This document shows positions 45,374-54,935 of a stretch of DNA of 64,000 bases, one piece after another. Source of the DNA: Madurella fahalii. Lineage: Eukaryota > Ascomycota > Sordariomycetes > Sordariales. Where the stretch lies: contig CM056874.1 in the NCBI GenBank assembly GCA_029876055.1, forward strand, positions 4,340,001 to 4,404,000, written 5' to 3'. Numbering within the stretch: the first letter of the stretch is position 1; each line of letters opens with the position of its first letter. The notes under the pieces were generated by a model. The model worked only from the letters and a program-made list of their open reading frames with translations. It was not told where the DNA came from and did not search any database. A program made the position numbers and the translations under genes.

Positions 45374-45852
45374 ATGCCATACCTGGCTCACATCCCCCTC
45401 CTCGTACGTAACTATAACGAAGCCATTGACTTCTACTCCCGCTTAGGATTTGAAGTCTTCATCCCGAACAGCGGAAGAGGTAGGTTACCATCAGGTCCCC
45501 GCCTACCTAACCTCTGTCCAGTCGTACCGCCCCTGCCGAACGACAGGCCAGGTCTCCCCCCAACGAGCAGGCCGAATAAGATCCGAGGTTTAGTCCAGTA
45601 CATGCCCCGTTATAGGGTACTACTATCCTCTTTGCTCGTCCGAGTAATATAGAACAGGAGGCTTTTATAGGAAACCGGACTGGAGGATATATATTCTTGT
45701 TTCTTACAACCGATAATTTGGAACGCGATTTCAAGCGGTTTCCCGACGCTGGTATAGAGTAGGTCAGACTGCCGAAGACAGAGGTATACGGAAAAGTAGC
45801 GGTATAGAAGGATCTGTATAGCAATACATAGGATTTGATTCAGCATCATTGA
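45374..45852 (+). pseudogene. VOC/glyoxalase-family pseudogene with RIP-like stops
   Basis: The start reads like a vicinal-oxygen-chelate protein: MPYLAHIPLLVRNYNEAIDF then YSRLGFEVF. After a frameshift near 45480-45540, the rest follows in another frame: TTILFARPSN, FIGNRTGGYIFLFLTTDNLE, RDFKRFPDAGIE and DLYSNT...DLIQHH, ending at TGA 45850. At least five in-frame TAA/TAG codons interrupt it, mostly where CAG, GAG or TGG would be expected, i.e. C-to-T or G-to-A changes. Family members are small metal-dependent enzymes of about 130-150 residues (glyoxalase, dioxygenase or resistance types). The original activity cannot be told. Confidence 0.7.
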
Positions 45853-47068
45853 CTCATGTTGATGTAACTCGGTATTGCCGGTTGGTACTCCCCAATTTGC
45901 GATATACAGCTGCCGATCCCGCTGTTTTGGTTAATCGTACTGCAATCCAAGGCAGACCAAAGTTCGCCGTGGTCAGAGCGCCGATACTGCATCGTGTCAG
46001 GATTGCGATAGGATTTCTTTCCCGTCCCTCATCGGCTTATCCGCAGATATTCCCAGCTCGCTGCTTTGTATTACCAGACCCATGTGGCGGGCTCCTCGGA
46101 AATCTCATGTACGTCTCAAAATGCGATACGGCCACAGGATCGTTTGAATCACTTCTTGCCCGCCACTTTTGAGGCCTGAAAGGAGTGCGACGTAGTACCC
46201 GAGTTGAAACTGTCATTGGCTTCCTCGGTTTCCTTTGCCGTAATCGGGCCATTCACATATGGAGCTCGGACGAAGAAATCCGACATCCGCGTAATCCGAA
46301 GGCAGTGCGTTAGCATGGTATAATTAGAAAATATCAAATAGCAAAACCACTTGACCTTTAATCCTCGTCCTCGCATTCCTACTATTATGTGTTTCTATGG
46401 TGAGCTCAATATAAATACGGAAGAAAAAGGTCCCCTTTCCACGCAAACCCCGCAATAACAGATCGCGTGAAATTCCGTCTCTCAATTCTGCAGCTATATC
46501 ATAGCACCTACTAGCCGTAACGCTCGACCTTCGAACGCTCTGATTTGATTGGGTTTACGAATCATCTGATCTTCTGATACAATCGGCAAGGCAGGAACAT
46601 ATATGTGCATCTACAATTGTACTACACTAGCGTTCAAGTCTACTAGGCCACAACGGTCTACGTCTTATTCTGGCCGCCCTCGGAACCTAGACCGGGTTAG
46701 ATCTTGGGCCAGTAGGACCTTATCCCTTCTAGTGTAACTGGTCCGTGTAGGAAGACAAAGCGATTGACCCTGGGCGCGGCGCTTACGGACCAGAACTGCC
46801 ATACTCGACCGGTTTCTCCTTCGCTGTCCACATGGCGGAAACATACCTCCGTCGTTTCGGGCTTCTATCAAGGGCCCTCCATTAGTATTTCGCTGCTTTC
46901 AAAGTTTTAATTGTATGGCTCTATTTGCTTAGGCCAGTTTGAGAACGAGGCCGAATCTCTATCCCGGTCAACAGCCTGAGCGCCGAGGTTAATTGTTTCT
47001 AGCCTATGATTAGCCGCTAGTGGAACGTCAAAACGGTGGAGAAGATATCAGAGGCAAGCTTCTTCAGC
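45853..47068. other. AT-rich spacer without a gene
   Basis: About 1.2 kb; the ORF at 45849-46172 shows no family signature and lies in RIP-like DNA. Confidence 0.35.
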
Positions 47069-47075
47069 TATAAAG
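47069..47075 (+). promoter_or_regulatory. TATA box of the repeat-precursor gene
   Basis: TATAAAG 356 bp before the ATG, followed by a C/T-rich stretch; with the 60-bp leader intron removed this implies a 5' UTR of about 270 nt. Confidence 0.5.
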
Positions 47076-47315
47076 AGAGCTAATTCTCCCCCCCAAGTCA
47101 CTGAATTCTTTTCTCGGTATCATCGCAATCATACAATCAGTACTACCGTCCTCTCCATTAAGGCTTCTGGCAGGCCTTATTCTTCTATATTCGTTTCTTA
47201 CAAACACTATTCCAACTTGCACACTTGTTTTCATCTGGACTTCTGGAAAGTCCTTGTTCTTTCTAGTTATTTGTTGCTAGTGCCTTCTTTCTACTCCGGC
47301 TTCAAGCACTAGGTC

Positions 47316-47375
47316 GTATGTCTCAGCCTCACACTCTCTCTGTGATCTACCCATTAGCTAACGTCGTAAGCCCAG
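47316..47375 (+). other. Probable 5'-UTR intron of the repeat-precursor gene
   Basis: A GTATGT donor at 47316, a TAGCTAACG branch site, and a CCCAG acceptor ending at 47375 enclose 60 bp, a standard fungal intron. It lies wholly upstream of the ATG at 47431. Confidence 0.6.
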
Positions 47376-47430
47376 TGATTTCTTTCATCAAACCAACCCA
47401 AGGTGCCACGAAACCGACACAACCAACAAT

Positions 47431-48264
47431 ATGAAATACACTACTACTTTTATAGCCGCTGTCGGCTTCGCTAACGCGGCTATAATCCCGAGTGCTGAGC
47501 AAACCCGGGACGATAACTCTGGATCTGAGCTTGCTCAGCGTGGCCCGAAGGGTGGTGGCGGTGGCGGCGGCTCTAACAAGCCGGGTGTTAATCTCGAAGT
47601 CGATCCTCTGGCCCCCCTCAACGCTCTACCGTGGCTCGCCCCACCGCCCGGCGGAGCGCCTCCCCCGCAGAAGCGCGAGCCTGAACATAACCTCGCTCAG
47701 CGTGGCCCAAAGGGCGGTGGCGGCGGCGGCGGCTCTAACAAGCCGGGTGTTAATCTTGAAGTCGATCCTCTGGCCCCCCTCAACGCTCTGCCGTGGCTCG
47801 CCCCGCCACCTGGCGAAGCGCCTCCCCCGCAGAAGCGCGAGTCTGAACATAACCTCGCTCAGCGTGGCCCAAAGGGCGGTGGCGGCGGCGGCGGCTCTAA
47901 CAAGCCGGGTGTGAATTTCGAAATCGATCCTCTAGCCCCTCTCAACGCTCTACCGTGGCTCGCCCCACCGCCCGGCGGAGCGCCTCCCCCGCAGAAGCGC
48001 GAGCCTGAACATAACCTCGCTCAGCGTGGCCCAAAGGGCGGTGGTGGCGGCGGCGGCTCTAACAAGCCGGGTGTTAATCTTGAAGTCGATCCTCTGGCCC
48101 CCCTCAACGCTCTGCCGTGGCTCGCCCCGCCACCTGGCGAAGCGCCTCCCCCGCAGAAGCGGAATATGGAGGCAGTCTATAATGAGCTAATTGCACGCAA
48201 TCCTGAAGCCGAGCCAATTGTGCGCCCTGTTGTCGACTTCATCACTGGACTCTTTGGCGCCTAG
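47431..48264 (+). CDS. Secreted Kex2-processed repeat precursor (RiPP- or pheromone-like), four 54-aa repeats
   Basis: A single-exon gene of 277 residues. An N-terminal signal peptide (MKYTTTFIAAVGFANAA) is followed by a short leader with LAQR. Then four tandem repeats occur, each GPK-Gly7-SNKPGVN, then LEVDPLAPLNALPW and LAPPPG(G/E)APPPQKR, with spacer E(P/S)EHNLAQR between them. The last QKR is followed by a 33-residue tail (NMEAVYNELIARN...DFITGLFGA). The repeats are exactly 162 nt apart. QKR sites fit Kex2 cleavage, and Glu-Pro after the first and third repeats could be trimmed by a Ste13-like dipeptidyl peptidase. This is the architecture of fungal KEPs, which include dikaritin RiPP precursors and alpha-type pheromones. 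The repeats hold no cysteine or tyrosine; Trp and the Gly7/Pro-rich runs are the notable features. No UstY/tyrosinase-like gene is adjacent. Confidence 0.85.
   Translation: MKYTTTFIAAVGFANAAIIPSAEQTRDDNSGSELAQRGPKGGGGGGGSNKPGVNLEVDPLAPLNALPWLAPPPGGAPPPQKREPEHNLAQRGPKGGGGGGGSNKPGVNLEVDPLAPLNALPWLAPPPGEAPPPQKRESEHNLAQRGPKGGGGGGGSNKPGVNFEIDPLAPLNALPWLAPPPGGAPPPQKREPEHNLAQRGPKGGGGGGGSNKPGVNLEVDPLAPLNALPWLAPPPGEAPPPQKRNMEAVYNELIARNPEAEPIVRPVVDFITGLFGA
47542..48162 (+). repeat. Four 162-bp tandem coding repeats (dimeric higher-order pattern)
   Basis: GGCCC(G/A)AAGGG anchors recur at 47542, 47704, 47866 and 48028. Copies 2 and 4 share the GEAP variant and are essentially identical at base level; copies 1 and 3 share the GGAP variant and synonymous bases. 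This indicates duplication of a two-unit block. Confidence 0.9.
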
Positions 48265-49470
48265 GGGCCCTTTATCATCAAGTGGCCGATGTTGAAGCGA
48301 CTTTGGACGGGATTGTCGTACACAGCTCCAAGGCCGGCCTGTCCACTCCTTGATCATGACCATCCCCTGGACACCGGGACAGGAAGACGTCCAATGTTGA
48401 CTAAAACTTGGGTTATCAGACTGTTCAAATGCCCCTTAAGGGCGCGAACGAAGATGAGAAGAGGCGCTGAGTTTCAGCAGTAAGATAGTAAAATAGATAT
48501 CCTTCCCTCAAACTCACACCATCCTTCAATGGGATTTAAGCTCTGTGTTCACGGAAGAGATTCATGTAAAAACCAGATAGATATACGGATATCGATAAAT
48601 TACAGCAAAGATTGGCTTTGATGCTGGTATGGACAGTTTACTTGCTAGTAACATTGGAATCTTACTATGCTTTCCTGGTGTTAACCAGGATAAGATTGCA
48701 CAAATCTTCAATTGTACCCATAGAGTGCAACGTGGGGGATGGGAACTACTTGACGGTTACATTAAAGTACACAACTATACCGGGTGCCAGGTACCCAAGA
48801 TAGCCAATGTATACGCCTGGACATAATCGCGGTACAACCAGACCACTCCTATTCTTATGTCATTTGGTTCCTGGTTAGCAAATTCTTGCTGTAGGGCATT
48901 TAGTGGCCGACATCACTAACGACGGAATAATATCCAGCTACATTAGAGATTCTGTCTAGTTACGGATATCGGATCTCTCAAAGCCTCGAGTTCAAGTTCA
49001 CTGTTCAGTAGTAGCAGGGATTCTAAGTATTTTGAGATATTTGAGTTTTGCTACCAAACTCAGTTGTGCCCAGAGTTCTATAGAATGCGTCGATACTCTA
49101 AAAGCTGTAATTAATACAGCCCCGATACCCTCTAGACGTTCTAATAATCTGCTGGTGTACTATGGCCATCGTGTCAAATCGAAAGAAGGATTGCAGGTGA
49201 GAAAAGGAGAGTGAAAGGATGATTCGCATTGTAGGAGCAGCGTCTGCGCAGCTATCGCTTCTAAAGAGGTGGTGGATGACGGTGTTGAACTCTGAACCTT
49301 CCAAAACTTCCGGCGAAGCCGGCAATTTATAGGCCTTTGCAGCACCCCTAAACCCAACGTCTATAGTTGTGACCCTGACCCTAGCAATACCCCTCCTGTA
49401 CCTGACACACCGTTACTTAGTTCTATCGGTAAGGCCTCTGTTGAGAGTTAGGATATAGGGTCTTAACAGT
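48265..49470. other. AT-rich spacer
   Basis: The 3' UTR of the repeat-precursor gene, then about 1 kb of AT-rich DNA with no gene. Confidence 0.35.
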
Positions 49471-49688
49471 TGTTACGAGGATTCTGTTGTAATCCTGTAA
49501 CTGGTGACCTCAAGGGTGTTAGTCTTGATGCTGAGGTAGGTACTTTATGAACACTGGTATAATCTATAATAAAGTAACACATAATGAGTTAATTAAGCTC
49601 AGTCCTCCTAGGGAGAAATCTAGGGGTCTTTATAGACGTAAGCGATAACCCCTAGGCTGTTATCCCTAACGAGATACAGGCCTAGACA
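49471..49688 (-). mobile_element. LTR-like repeat, RIP-mutated copy (inverted relative to 50044-50266)
   Basis: Read on the minus strand it begins TGTCTAGGCC and ends CGTAACA, matching the copy at 50044-50266 across its length. The differences are overwhelmingly A for G or T for C in this copy. It has the TGT...ACA ends of a retroelement LTR and the same TCTATAAAGACCCC promoter-like block. Confidence 0.65.
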
Positions 49689-50043
49689 CTACGGTATAGT
49701 GAATTGGGGAAAATGCACTGGCCGCATAATAGCGCTCTAAGCAAGTGCAGGTCCGGGACGTCGGGTTCCCGGCACTCTGGGCTGGATCGGGTGCTCGGAC
49801 CGTGGACCCACTTTTTTTCTGTATTTAAGACTGTCCTGACTGTCGGCCTTCGACAGACGGGATATCGAATTCAACACCTCTTTTCTTTCAATTTGCTCGC
49901 TCTATTGGGAACCACCTTTACGGCCTCCCTCTGATTAGAGGGAGGTCTATCTATCTTTGTTGTTACCTTGGCCTAAGTCCAGTACTAGGATTCTAGTTTG
50001 TTGTCGGATTTGTTACGTAGTGGAGGCTAGCACTGCACAGCAG
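49689..50043. other. Spacer between the inverted LTR-like copies
   Basis: About 355 bp with an own GGAGGC/CTCCCTCTG hairpin-like patch near 49920-49950; no coding signal. Confidence 0.35.
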
Positions 50044-50266
50044 TGTCTGGGCCCACATCCCGTCAGGGATGACGGCCCAGGGTTCAGTCACCGCTTACGT
50101 CTATAAAGACCCCTCAGACTCGTCCCCAGGAAGACCTTCACACAATCAACCTCATCATATCTTACTTTGTCATAGATCATGCCAGTGTTCATGAAGTGCC
50201 TACCTCAGCGTCAAGGTTGACGCCCTTAAGCACCAGTTACGGGACCACGACGGAAACCCCGTAACA
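50044..50266 (+). mobile_element. LTR-like repeat, less mutated copy
   Basis: A 223-bp unit with TGT...ACA ends and a TATAAAG box at 50103-50109. On the minus strand a purine-rich tract (complement of CCCTCCCCCC, near 50285-50295) lies just before it, as expected of a polypurine tract next to the 3' LTR of a minus-strand retroelement. No clean target-site duplication is seen. Confidence 0.6.
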
Positions 50267-50778
50267 GGATTTCTTAGTTGTTGTCCCTCCCCCCTTTGTT
50301 ATCTTGTTATCTTATTGTCTTTGTTAGTGTAGATATGTGTGTCTGCACCATTTCAATAGTGCTAACATCCACTATGTAGCAGGTGCCCCCTTTTTCGGAG
50401 AAAGATAATCTCCCTGTTGTCACTATCTACTCTACAAAAGTTATATTTATACCTCTATTAGATATCTCTCTAGCTTGAATTTTCTTTTCTAGGATCGTTA
50501 TCCTTATCTCTTTAGAGATCGAATAGACTGGAGAATAGTATTCTCTTTTTAGGCTATATATCTACTGTAGAGTTACCTTATATACTCTTATTATTCTTTG
50601 CGTATATTCTATCGCCCTAAGTATCGTTTATGTTCATTTTCTTAGGCTGGGGTAACCTGGTACTATAACTATTGTCGGGTACCTTACGTTTATTAATAGA
50701 GCTGGGTGTCTCAGGTTCTTAGATCGACCTCAGTATATTCTTCGTCTGCTCTTTCTATAATATCGCCATTTTAGGCAA

Positions 50779-51021
50779 TTAGACTGTTAATCTCTTCGCT
50801 ACTGAGATTTCTAACTTCAGCCAGCTCTCGAGATCGTTTAAATACTTAGTAATGTCGGCCTTAGCATTTTTAACCGATTCCGCGATCTTAAAGTTAATTA
50901 TTTTATTAATCATTTCATTAACAGCTTCGTTAATAGCTTTAGCGACTATATCATCAACCTTCTCCTTCTGTTTCGAGTAAATCGCTTTATCTGCTTTAGC
51001 TATTACCTCTGTAATTTCCAA
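50779..51021 (-). pseudogene. Retroelement gag-like fragment, AT-rich
   Basis: An 80-residue ORF of strongly charged helical character (MEITEVIAKADKAIYSKQKE, then NDLESWLKLEISVAKR), continuing as stop-riddled frames toward the LTR-like repeat at 50266. Its position and orientation fit a gag remnant of the same element; composition suggests RIP. It is not recognised as a specific clade. Confidence 0.4.
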
Positions 51022-51282
51022 TATTAGAATAAAATTCTTGTGAGGACCAAAGATCCAATGGTAGTAGGACTAGAGTGTCTGGGTACGAGCAGTGCACGCG
51101 CAACGTAGGAGCAGAGTGCTCGTTGGGGATAGGATGGTGGTCTCATTGAACTCTGTCTCTCTCCTAAGCCCTGTCTCCCACCCTCTTCTTTATGCCCTAC
51201 GATGACAGTGCCTGGGCTCACTTACCCCACTTGCTGCCCCGTCTTCCTCCTGCTTATGCGCCCTTCGACGCTCATCTGACGC

Positions 51283-52013
51283 TCATCTACGCCCTTCTGG
51301 CTTAGCGTTGTTGTTGCTTTTTGGAACCCCGCCGGCGCTGCGGCTTCTATCCTCTAGCCACGGATCTTTCCCTGCGTCAGCAGGAACACGGATCACCCTT
51401 GTTGGCATAGGACATAGCGAGTTTGGAAAACAACATGCTTCGTGTATTTCTGAGCATTCCTGCATCCAACGCAGCACCTGCGTAGGGTCGTCGGCTGGCG
51501 GGACTGGCCGGGCCCAGATGCCCAATGGCCAATTTGCTGCAGGGGCGTCTAAGAACGACACAGTCGTCAGAACTTTATAAGACATTCCACGAATGATACA
51601 AACTCACCGTGATTGCATATCAAATCGACCGTACCAAACCTTGACACCTTAATCCCGGGTGAAACGGATCGAGCTCGGGGAAACCCAGCTTTGATATTCC
51701 TCACTAACCTCCTGCCCTTGTTATTTACGTCGGGACGGAGGACGATGGGCCTCTCATCGTCCACCACGAAGCCCTCTGCATCAGGAGGCGCGGTGAGTAT
51801 CACCGCACAAGCTGCACAACGGTTGGCCGAATTCTGTAGCCCAGAAAGGTCTTGGAGGTCCTATCGTCCATCATTGGGGAGCTCCAATACCACCCAGATA
51901 AGCGAGATGTCCACTTCGTCATTCGATACAAAGATACCGGGAAACAGGAATCCGTAGTCAAATGCCTCACACTCTTGACACAGTTGCGTCGGATGTGGAA
52001 GAGAGGCCAGCAT
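51283..52013 (-). pseudogene. HET-domain protein, N-terminal fragment
   Basis: Exons 51608-52013 and 51283-51548 (59-bp GTGAGT...TTAG intron, phase 1) encode the region before the HET domain: CQECEAFDYGF, LQNSANRCAACAVILTAP, then VLRWMQECSEIHEACC and MPTRVIRVP. These match the C-x2-C and 'W...C...H..C....PTRVI' blocks at the start of heterokaryon-incompatibility proteins. The frame then stops 30 codons later, so the HET domain proper is absent. An in-frame TAG lies at 51871-51873; a 61-bp intron with a weak GTGGTA donor and CTACAG acceptor could remove it. HET proteins trigger cell death after non-self fusion. This is a truncated relic or a short HET-derived protein. Confidence 0.6.
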
Positions 52014-52773
52014 CTCTGGGGTGATTCCTGTGCCGGTTCTTGTAGAAAGACTTCGATCTCGGTGGGGCCCTTGCCCCCTTTTCCCTTGCGGCGAATCTCC
52101 AGCCGACTGTCGGGACGTAGTAGGATGAGGCTGGCGCCTTCTAGGACAGCTTCATCGAAATTGTGTTGGCAGTTGGTCGTGCATGGTGTCAAGATCATGT
52201 CTTCCACAATGTCTCCGGGCGCGGTCGAGACCATGCGACTATCTCCCTTCAGATTGAATTGGGTGGTCGTGTCTGCCCTGTGCATAGACGCGGGAATGGA
52301 GTGAGAAGCTGTGGCCGAATCTCTCGTGCAATTGCATTATGCTGGGGAAATCGGCGTTGGGCGCCATTTTTTAGATCTGGCATCTTGAAGCCAAGGTCTG
52401 ATGATGTCGCTGTTGGTGTTGACTACAAGGATAAAAAGCGAGGAATAAGCGGTAGATGGATCAATTCAACGCCGGAGATCAGGCAAGCCGGGATGTGAAG
52501 AAGGTAGTTCAGCTGAAGGCGCCACAGCACCGATGCGGTTAGTCAAGGGAAGGAGAAAAAAAGGGGGGGGGGTTTGTCGAGTTCGGACGGGTTATTCCCT
52601 AGAGCCTCGTCGCCCGAATTGAGCAGCAGCGGTCTCCTCCCAATTTCATCTCAGGTAGCGAGGGGGCTTCATCAATTTCTTGTCCCCTCCGTCTAAATAT
52701 AACTTTCTGAGGGTCATTTACATCCCAAAAGCGAACGTCTCCACGTTTCCGTCCAAGACGCGCATCAGCCGAG
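52014..52773. other. Spacer between two HET remnants
   Basis: The minus-strand ORF at 51800-52285 covers part of it but runs in a different frame from the HET fragment and shows no family signature. A G tract lies near 52562. Confidence 0.35.
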
Positions 52774-54749
52774 ATGTCGGTAGCGTCACAGCGGCCTTCG
52801 TCGCTAGAGCCTTACCACTACCACTTCATCACCACCAACGAAGTGCACGAGCACCGGTCACTCGACTCCGACGCCAACATCCGAGCCTTTCTTCTCCACT
52901 CCAAGAAGACAGAATATGATGATAATGTCTTCGAGGAGCCCTCACGACGACATTCTTCGAGGAAGAAATCTCCACTGCCCACTACCGCGTCCTCTGTCCA
53001 GTCCCCGGCATCCCCTCACCACCTGAGGGGACACCCAAATTCATCGACACACCGGTAAGCGCCATTCCCATCACTCCGGCATTACATGCCGCTCTAGTCG
53101 CGCTCCGGAAGATGTCAACCGCAGACATGTACATGTGGACGCCCGACCTCTGCATAGACAAAACAGCCCAAAAGGAGCAACAAACCAGCATCCGCCGCAT
53201 CTAGAAAATCTACACCGCTGCCAAAGGGGTAATAGCCTACCTAGGCGACGACGAGCCGGACGCCGGCAACGCCTATGACGTCCTCTTCAAACTCGGCCGT
53301 CTTTCCCCCTCATCTATATTCCTCTCACCGTTATGTGAAATCACGGCGGAAGTTGTCCAAACTTGGTTTGAACGCACTCGACTGCCTCGCCCAGGAAATA
53401 TGGACTGGCAAGCCCTTGATCGGTTTTTATGTCGTCCTTGGTTCCGGTCCTTTGATTGCCTTCCAGCATGTATTTGGGTAAAATCTTTCCGGTTCGCAGG
53501 GGCAGGGTAGTCTCTCCCCGCGGATTCTTTCATCACGGCTTTTGTAAATGCCCGACTTGCGCCGTTTCCGCTCTTTGGGTTGGGCGGCTGGTCCGAGGAG
53601 ATGGAAAGGGGTGCGAAATGTTCTTCTTTCTTTGCTAGGATGCGAGTTCATTGCAATGGAAACGGATGGGAAGGGGAGGTGTGGGTTTGTTGAGTTGCTA
53701 CGGCAGTCTCAAAGTGCGGATGTGAGCTCAGAGAGGGAGAAGGTGAAGGTGTTGATGAGTGTCTCGTCGCATCGTGAACGGCTCGGTGAGGTTTTCGGGA
53801 ACAGTAATATTGAAGATGGCAGTGAGACCAGACAGGTTGACGATACCGAGGCCATGTTACTGATATTTGAGTTTCTATTCACCGAGACACAGGAAGAGTC
53901 CGAGTTGTTGTCTGAAGCAAGGGGTTGCGCCAACACCGACACCAATATGCCATCTTGGACGCCCGAAACCCAGACTCGCCTCCAACCCCAACTTCCGCAC
54001 CACTCTATCGAAACTCTTCCCGCCAACACAAACCCCTTCATTCGCCTCCCTTACAACCCAAACCACCTTTTAATCCTCTGCAAATCTCTCCTGTGCGCAT
54101 GCGAAGGCCACAACACGATATCAGCAACCTCCCACTTCCCCCCGGAAATACTCTCCTCTCCCAACCTGAACGAAACATCCGGCCTACTAGCTCTAATTGC
54201 ACACTGGCACAACGCCGAGAGCATCCTCGCGGCCTTCTCAAAACCAAGACGGCACCCCCTTTACCAAATACCCCGACACCAACGAGCCAGCGATGGAAGC
54301 GTTGGGGATATATTTACAACACTTACGACGCGACGAGGTCACCGTCTAGTATACCACCCGAGCTGGAGTTTCTTTGGCCAATAGCTTCTGCCAAGGCGGT
54401 GTTTATGTCTTTGCTGAACGAGGCCGAGAGAGACAAGGCAGAAGCACATTTTCAACAAGCAAATATGGCGATGGAGAAAATGGCGGAGGGGATGGAGGGG
54501 TCGAGGTTCGCGGTTACTATTACGGGTATATGGGGCTGTTTCCGCTCACGGCTAGGGAAGGGGATGTGGTGATGGCTGTTCAGGGGGAGTAGGGTGCCGT
54601 TTGTTTTTCGACCGATCAAGGGGGATATGAAGGAGTTGGATGGTGATGAGGAGTTCCGGGTTGTGGGTGAGTGTTATTTGCATGGGGTCATGAATGGGGA
54701 GAAGATGAGGAGGGGGGTTACTAATTGGGAAACGGTGGTTTTGGTTTAA
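52774..54749 (+). pseudogene. HET (heterokaryon incompatibility) gene remnant
   Basis: Pieces of a full-length HET protein occur in order but in changing frames. They include a disordered N-terminus from ATG 52774, ITPALHAALVALRKM, and YMWTPDLCIDKTAQKEQQ at the HET 'W.DA.CI.Q' motif. Then come SIRRI with a TAG stop at 53202, KIYTAAKGVIAYLGDDEP, MDWQALDRFLCRPWF and a long variable middle at 53548-54384. The C-terminal YYGYMGLFPLTAREGD and EEFRVVGECYLHGVMNGE close it, the latter the conserved HET C-terminal signature; it ends at TAA 54747. Frameshifts at about 53040, 53300, 53470 and 54400 and the internal stop argue for a pseudogene. A few short introns could explain some but not all breaks. 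Confidence 0.7.
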
Positions 54750-54935
54750 TACCTCCTCAAAATCCGATCCTGGGATGGATCATAGTTATGGATAGGCTCT
54801 CGAGAGATTAAAAACTAAAGCATGGTGCTTTTGTTTTTATCCCCATGACGCTAAGGCGGAAGCTTCGGAACACTCCGTCGTAATTTATTCTGTACCTGGT
54901 AAAAACAGGGGGAGGACTAGCCGACTACTGAGCCC

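Noticed and set aside
47431..48264. Interpretation as collagen-like or glycine-rich wall protein
   Set aside because: Glycine runs are confined to one heptad per repeat and each unit ends in a Kex2 site after a signal peptide, which fits a processed precursor better; not fully excluded.
53055..53103. Intron GTAAGC...CTCTAG in the HET remnant
   Set aside because: It would remove ITPALHAALVAL, which matches the conserved HET sequence, so the frame break is better explained as an indel.
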